Below are positions 59,081 through 64,000 of a DNA stretch of 64,000 nucleotides, one piece after another (positions within the stretch are counted from its first letter, which is position 1; every line of letters starts with the position of its first letter). A program made the translations under genes and the position numbers. The stretch comes from Casuarina equisetifolia (taxonomy: Eukaryota > Streptophyta > Magnoliopsida > Fagales > Casuarinaceae). Under the pieces are notes generated by a model. The model was not told the DNA's origin. It did not search any database and was given only the letters and a program-made list of their open reading frames with translations. The stretch covers positions 20,089,583-20,153,582 of the forward strand of contig CM052359.1 in assembly GCA_028551475.1 (NCBI GenBank), given 5' to 3'.

Positions 59081-59275
59081 AGGGGAGATGTTGAAATATT
59101 GTTGTTGGGCTTCTAGCATAGACCCAAAACTATATAAGCTCATTTGTTTTTCCCTTCACAATTCCTTATAAGCTCCAAAGAGCTCATTGTATTAGGTTAG
59201 AATGATTTTGTATCTTTCTCATTCTACACATATGCAATAGTTTCATGTTTTATACTTCAAATCCATTTCTTATCA

Positions 59276-61574
59276 CATTATGTAGCTCATTCGAGGACCC
59301 ATAGGGTCATTTGCTCCCCTTAGAGGTATACCTATGGTTAATTGATCCTGCACTTTGAAGCTTAGACCAAAAAAGGAAAAGGAAAAGGAAGTTTTAAAAA
59401 GCTGTGTCAATATGGAAGATTTACTGAGTAATGCATGTTAGAAGAAAAAAGATTGCAAATGAGGTTGAATAAGCTTCTAAAGGCTTAAAAAGGTACAAAA
59501 TAAGGTCACTAAAAAATAAAAAGGGCATTGTGCTGAAATATAAAAGATAAAGTGCATCATTTCATATTGAATCATTGCACTTTTGAATAGATAGTTAATT
59601 CATTATTTTCTTCGAGGAACTTGTTTCCCTTATATATTGTTTCTATAAGAGCAACTCGTTCTAATTATTAGGAAGCTCAAATTTTGAAGAAGTGCCAAAA
59701 AAAATAACAAATTTCTTTATTATATATATGGTATGAAACAAGGACAATTTATTATTTTGTTTACTTTCAATCACTGGATCATAAAGTTTAAACATTTGAT
59801 TGTTCTTGAAAAATGAGAAAACAATATTTGAAACATGAAACTCTAGAAATAGGCATTTTATATCACATCTTCTTGTCGTCACTTAAAAGATGTGGACATT
59901 ACTCTTTCATGTTGAATTGAAAGAGAAATGGTCAAAGTTGGTAGTAATCATAAAAGTCAAATGTCCACTTTAGCAAGAATTGTATGGTGCAACTTATAGT
60001 GTCAATGTCCACTTTAGCAAGAATTTTATAGTGCAACTTGTAGTGTCTATATCTTCTTTTCTTAAAATTAGGTTCTTTTTTAGACACGTTGTAGTGTTTG
60101 ACTTCCCTATTCCTTTATAGATCTTAAAAAAGTAACGATTTTGGGTATATTTAGGGGGGATTGCGGAGGAAAAAGGGAAAGGGGGGGGGGAGGTCAAGGT
60201 AAAAGGCAAAGGTTGTTTGGTAAGCAAGAATAGCTGTTGGCCACTTCTAAAGATATATTTATGTGTGCACTTATGTGCGTGTATGTGTTTTGGTTATATT
60301 CAATTCCTCCTTTGCCTCAACCAAATGAATTAGCTTTTGGTATCAAACACTTTTTAAGTGACACTCATAAATTCAATCTTAAATCATTGAAACATAACAT
60401 TTTCAAGTAAAAGCATACAATCAAAAATTGTCCTTCAACTTGCAAATTTATTAGATAGTGTTTTGTAATTTCCTTATCCAAATGGTAACAATTACAGTCA
60501 ATTTAGTATATGTAAAAATAAGTTAATATCAAAAAAATTAATTAAGGAAGCTCCGCAACTAAATCCTTATTAGGTGAAAACACCTTCCATAAAAGATTCA
60601 TCAATCCTAAAATTATCATTAAAACTATCATTAAAAAGCTCAACAATGTAAGATATCCAACCCATATCAAAATAATAGTAATACCCTTATTGGCTTTGAA
60701 ATAAGAGAACCAAAAATAGTTTTACTTCTCTTCGTCGTTGTAGGTTCTTTTCTTGTTGACTTTTACCCAAAAAAAAAAAAATGTTGTAATTTTACCTTCG
60801 CCCGCTAAGCAAACTTGCAAGTGGCCATAAGAGACCCTAGTCGCAACCAATACGGGCACCTGACTGCAACGGGCCCAAAGGGTAGCTCTGACACCAATTG
60901 ATGTGTTTCAGGGCGTGGGAGAACTCGTCCTGAAAATTGGTTTGCTAGGTGAGGGAACTCACACTCCTATAAGCCTGCCTAAGACTATCCCCTTAATTGC
61001 CCAACGGAGACTCCAAGGCTTAGGCAGACCACCAGCCATGGACCCACATCAGATCAGCGCCTGTCAAATCGAAGAATGGTATCTATCTACATTTACCTTC
61101 CATCAGCAGCTTCTCTTGGTAGGCTTCACCATGTTCAATGGCGGTAAAGAGAGGTTGGGAAGAGGAAAGGAGTTTGAAGAAAGACCTTTTTATTGAGTTT
61201 TATTGTTTGCCTTCGGTCTTATTCTTATTTCGGGAGCAGAAGTCGGGACCATTTCTAAATGTTCTTTTGTTTCTTGAAGACAATTGGGTGAACATGTCTA
61301 ATTCGCAGATTACTTTTGTTGTCATTCATCGATTAAATTTCATGTCAATGAAGCAGTGGGTAGAAAATCGGGTGGAAGAGACAAGAAGAAACAAGGTACA
61401 GAGATTAATGTGAAAAACCAGCATTGAACATCAATGATACTTCCACTGCAAACAAGAAAAACATATCTGCAATATCGAAGGAAATCCTAACCCTTGAGAC
61501 ATAATCTTAGTTTCAAAGCTCCAACTTCTATAACAACTATTTCACAAGCATTTGCATCACTGGAACAGGGACAG
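59276..61574. other. Spacer of unit 2 right of Copia-3
   Basis: Matches unit 1 from 27330 to 28770, then from 29000 to 29156 and 37318 to 37624. It includes a G-run at 60180-60192. A 260-bp block at 60785-61045 has no partner in unit 1 and carries GCTCTGACACCAATTGATG; read on the minus strand this gives a TTGGTGTCAGAGC primer-site-like sequence, hinting at an LTR fragment. 61100-61200 has an open frame with CQIEEWYLSTFTFHQQLLL, unidentified. The Copia-1 empty site is at 61270-61274. Confidence 0.55.
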
Positions 61575-62507
61575 CTAGACATTAACTTCACCCATTTGGA
61601 CACCCTTGGGCCTCAAACGAAAATAACTGCCATGAAAGACCTCAAGATGATCGGCCAATGAGGACCTCTCGATATCTTCATGGTGATGTGATTTGCAGAC
61701 GAAGTACAGAACAGTTTCGGTAACAAAGCCAAAGAGAAACACTATGCATAGCAACAACAGGCAAAGAATTGCAACTGGGATGCTGATTCCCTTGTTTCCT
61801 TCCCAATTCTGCACAACTGCCATCTCAAATAATACCTGAACTCCACTTAAACAAAAAGTTAGCGTCAAAAAGACGCCAACTGCAACACCCATCTTTCCCT
61901 TTAGCAAGGCCCTGCTCTTGTTCGTGGCTTTAATCCCTTTGGCATCTTCTAAGACTGATAGAACACTTGCCAGTTGCCAAACGACGCATATATATATAAG
62001 CCCAATCAAGTATAAGATCAAGAGAACAACGAAAATCGCAATTCCAATATTAGAGAATCCGCAGAAGAGTGCCCACAAGCAGAATAGTACTGCAGCAGTG
62101 ACTTCATAGACTAAAAGAACAAGGAAAATCCATAAGAAAGTGACCATAAGTCTCTTCCAGACCCTTGGGGTAACGCCTATGACCTTCTTGAAAGTCGCCT
62201 CCTTTGCGGTGTATATGGATGCGATGGTGTAAACAACTGCGGAGGTGGAAACAAGGGAGAGGATGAGAAGGAAGATGAAATACACAGCTTCGAAGAGCCA
62301 AAAGTAGACCCTGTTACGGGCCCTGTTGATCTTGCCGGAAAGAAGCTCGGAGATTTGAATGTGAAAAAGGTAAATAAAGGAGAAGGGGAGAATAAGAGCT
62401 AGAGTGATTTGGCTGAAGATTTTCTTCCATGAAAAGACAATTTTAAAGGACTCCTTAAAGATCCCAAAGAAGCCAAGAACCCGCAGTTCTTCTTGTCCTC
62501 TGTCCAT
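61575..62507 (-). CDS. G2: six-pass plant membrane protein, function unknown
   Basis: An intronless 310-residue protein starting MDRGQEELRVLGFF. About six membrane spans are visible near residues 32-51, 72-99, 119-148, 153-177, 205-232 and 242-270. Shared landmarks with G1 are VTPRVWKRL at 112-120, SVLSVLED at 181-188, RALLKGKMGVAVG at 199-211 and KSHHHED at 272-278. It lacks the longer charged loop after span 1 seen in G1. The frame is fully open and is the only whole copy of the G2 type here; its duplicate G2' is broken. It shares the strand and general order with G1, so G1 and G2 look like an older tandem pair. Family membership is clear from the internal comparison. Substrate, partners and site of action are unknown; an internal or plasma membrane location is inferred only from hydropathy. 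Confidence 0.87.
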   Translation of the reverse strand: MDRGQEELRVLGFFGIFKESFKIVFSWKKIFSQITLALILPFSFIYLFHIQISELLSGKINRARNRVYFWLFEAVYFIFLLILSLVSTSAVVYTIASIYTAKEATFKKVIGVTPRVWKRLMVTFLWIFLVLLVYEVTAAVLFCLWALFCGFSNIGIAIFVVLLILYLIGLIYICVVWQLASVLSVLEDAKGIKATNKSRALLKGKMGVAVGVFLTLTFCLSGVQVLFEMAVVQNWEGNKGISIPVAILCLLLLCIVFLFGFVTETVLYFVCKSHHHEDIERSSLADHLEVFHGSYFRLRPKGVQMGEVNV

Positions 62508-62624
62508 GGTCTCTTTTTTTCTCGTCTACAAAAAAAGAGGAAGAAGAAGGTAAGCTTTATAAGCTGCCGAGACCCTACGGACGACTGAACTTGGTCTTCA
62601 AGGAAATTGCCAGCAAGGAAACTT

Positions 62625-63541
62625 TATCTCGAGGAAAGCTTTAATTATTACTCTCTTTTATATAATTTCCAACATCCCCGTCAAAGAAGACCACGTAAAC
62701 GCAGCCCAACTTTGACCAGGCACCCCCGTTCCACACGGAGGCCCACAGTCAAAATCTTCTGGGCCTTTTGGCCCAATAGGTTATGTTTCTGCAGTTAGTT
62801 TTAAATTTGAAATAATCAGCAAGTAGTCCACCAAACAAGGTCCAATATCACACGTTACGTTTAATTAAATTTTGCATCAAGACTTGTACGAAAACCATAT
62901 TGAGTACCAATCAAATCAAGTGTCGTAGAGACCGCCCGTTTCCGGATCCAGATCCGACACAACCAGTACCAAGTCCACGCGGTCCTTCTTCATTAAGCAA
63001 TTCACGATCCACCGCTTGGGACTTCTTATCAAAACCCTTTCGACAAAAGTGAATAAAAAAGTCCGTGGATTCCCAGAGATCCCCGTGAATGGCGTTTCCT
63101 GCCCACCACATTGACCAATAATCAATCCAAATCGCGTCCGATTCTCTCCCATCACGCGTGCATCCTCTGCCACGTTGCGTCAAAGCACACAAGTCAACCC
63201 ATATTTCGTAGTCTAGCCGGCCGAGTCTCTCCTGGAAAATGGTCTTGTCCGTATGCGATAATGAACCTGGTACAAACGTTGAACTTTTTCGATCCGGACC
63301 CCACGCTTTCTTACACGCTCCAATTCGGCCGTCACGCGCAGCACGCACCAACCTTCGACATCTCCGTACATCTCCACGCCCACGTTCGTTACACCGTCTT
63401 CCTGTAAACCCAACCCCCGTGTTCGCCACGCACTGTTGTATTCACCGCCAGTTCACGCACATCTCTGTATATCCATCCCTTCTAGATATTCCATTATTTA
63501 GTTTCTCTGTTTTTATCTGTATTCGGGAGTTCCGGTGCTGC
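62625..63541 (+). promoter_or_regulatory. Divergent intergenic region, G2 and polygalacturonase promoters
   Basis: About 1 kb between two genes that point away from each other, so both promoters should lie here. The right half (62920-63470) is clearly less AT-rich than the rest of the window, with ACGT- and CACGC-type motifs. A 172-codon minus-strand frame (62911-63429) and a second overlapping frame are probably products of this composition. No TATA box can be fixed. Confidence 0.4.
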
Positions 63542-63991
63542 ATGCAAAAGATGAACTCCGAAAAACCGTTCTCGGATGTACTCACGGGCAATTTTATCAG
63601 ACCCGCATGGGTGCCTCTGATTCTGTTGTTCACGTTCCTGGCGATCCTGTCCGTCCAATTCTCAACGGGACCCTTTTTCCCGGCGCAGTTGATATCCGGG
63701 TTGGCCGAACCCGATGAGGCAGCGGATGAGCCCAGAACATGCGCTTGGTTTTTCGGGGACCTGCCGAGGAGAAAGGTGGTGATTTCGATCACGGAGTTCG
63801 GAGGAGTTGGCGACGGCAAAACGTCCAACACGGAAGCCTTTCGGAGGGCGCTTCGGTACATGCAGGGTTTGGGCGAGAAAGGGGGATCCCAGCTGAACGT
63901 GCCCCGGGGGAGGTGGCTCACTGGCAGCTTTAACCTCACCAGTAATTTCACCCTCTTTCTTCAAGAAGGCGCTGTAATTCTTGGCTCCCAG
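63542..63991 (+). CDS. Polygalacturonase-like (GH28) protein, first exon, incomplete
   Basis: First coding exon of a gene continuing past the window. The donor CAG|GTACGT is at 63991/63992, phase 0. Two starts are possible, 63542 and 63551 (MNSEKPFSDV); the second gives the simpler N-terminus. Counting from it, a hydrophobic span at about 20-36 follows a short cytosolic tail, so this is a signal anchor or uncleaved signal peptide. The next part, VISITEFGGVGDGKTSNTEA, is the hallmark start of plant GH28 enzymes. It is followed by LNVPRGRWLTGSFNLTSN and FLQEGAVILGSQ, the first rungs of the beta-helix. The catalytic NTD, DD, GHG and RIK motifs are not yet reached. Such enzymes cleave homogalacturonan in the cell wall. 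The upstream in-frame extension back to 63239 is judged non-coding because it is low in sense and lacks homology. Confidence 0.88.
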
Positions 63992-64000
63992 GTACGTTAA

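Larger units (their letters stand above)
53823..59275 (+). mobile_element. Copia-3: full-length but dead Copia retrotransposon
   Basis: 5' LTR 53823-54034 (212 bp) starts TGTTGAAATATTATTG and ends TTTCTTATCA. The primer site TGGTATCACAAGC follows (54035-54047), close to initiator-Met type. 3' LTR 59089-59275 is preceded by the purine tract AGGGGAGA (59081-59088). Total 5453 bp. Flanks CCCTAT and CATTAT look like a mutated target duplication. The unfilled site in unit 1 is at about 27325-27332. The 3' LTR lacks a piece of the 5' LTR containing TATAGTCTTACATTG. Short LTRs and gene order are typical of Copia. Confidence 0.9.
45594..62624. repeat. Tandem duplication unit 2
   Basis: Second copy of the G1-spacer-G2 block. 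It starts inside the G1 coding sequence (TTATATACACAAACCC matches 22618 onward) and ends just 5' of G2 (AAGGAAACTT, matching 40275). Private insertions are C (46380-47602), D2 (49590-51429) and Copia-3 (53823-59275). Without them it is about 8.5 kb. Sequence to its right (62625 onward) has no partner and should be the original right flank. Confidence 0.8.

Noticed and set aside
62911..63429. 172-codon minus-strand frame opposite the polygalacturonase promoter
   Set aside because: It lies in a region of lower AT content where two further frames are also open. No recognisable motif and no splice signals.
63442..63951. 169-codon minus-strand frame over the polygalacturonase exon
   Set aside because: Antisense shadow of a well supported GH28 exon.

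Overview
The window is AT-rich nuclear DNA of a flowering plant, probably a eudicot. The evidence is multi-exon genes with GT-AG introns, a plant U-box/ARM ubiquitin ligase, a chloroplast-type transit peptide, a RABC1-type GTPase, a GH28 polygalacturonase, and nested LTR retrotransposons. The species cannot be told from the sequence.

Layout. 1-6 kb is intergenic, with a TRIM-type LTR, an internally deleted Copia element (2186-3059) and two weak exon candidates. 6462-7655 (+) is an intronless U-box E3 ligase. 10277-14266 (-) is a three-exon plastid-targeted TPR-like gene with a 3.2-kb first intron. 14714-20138 (-) is a six-exon RABC1/Rab18-like small GTPase. 22206-23204 (-) is gene G1 and 61575-62507 (-) is gene G2, two intact members of one plant polytopic membrane protein family. 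At the right edge, 63542-63991 (+) is the first coding exon of a polygalacturonase that runs out of the window.

22.6-62.6 kb is best read as a tandem duplication of a unit of about 8 kb (G1 - spacer - G2), swollen by later insertions. Unit 1 (about 22618-40275) keeps a whole G1 but has a broken G2 copy (37625-40141). Unit 2 (about 45594-62624) keeps a whole G2 but has only a decayed 5' half of G1 (45594-46181). A decayed Copia element lies exactly between the units. Older shared pieces (a TRIM array and a gypsy integrase remnant) occur in both units. Later insertions occur in one unit only, so each has a readable empty site in the other: Copia-1, Copia-3, three copies of a TG...CA non-autonomous family (A, B, C), two copies of a second solo-LTR-like family (D1, D2) and one small solo LTR.

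The single-copy genes look like ordinary housekeeping or signalling genes and share no evident pathway. The main interest is the duplication history, the reciprocal survival of G1 and G2, and two LTR-like repeat families whose ends and target-site duplications can be read to the base.
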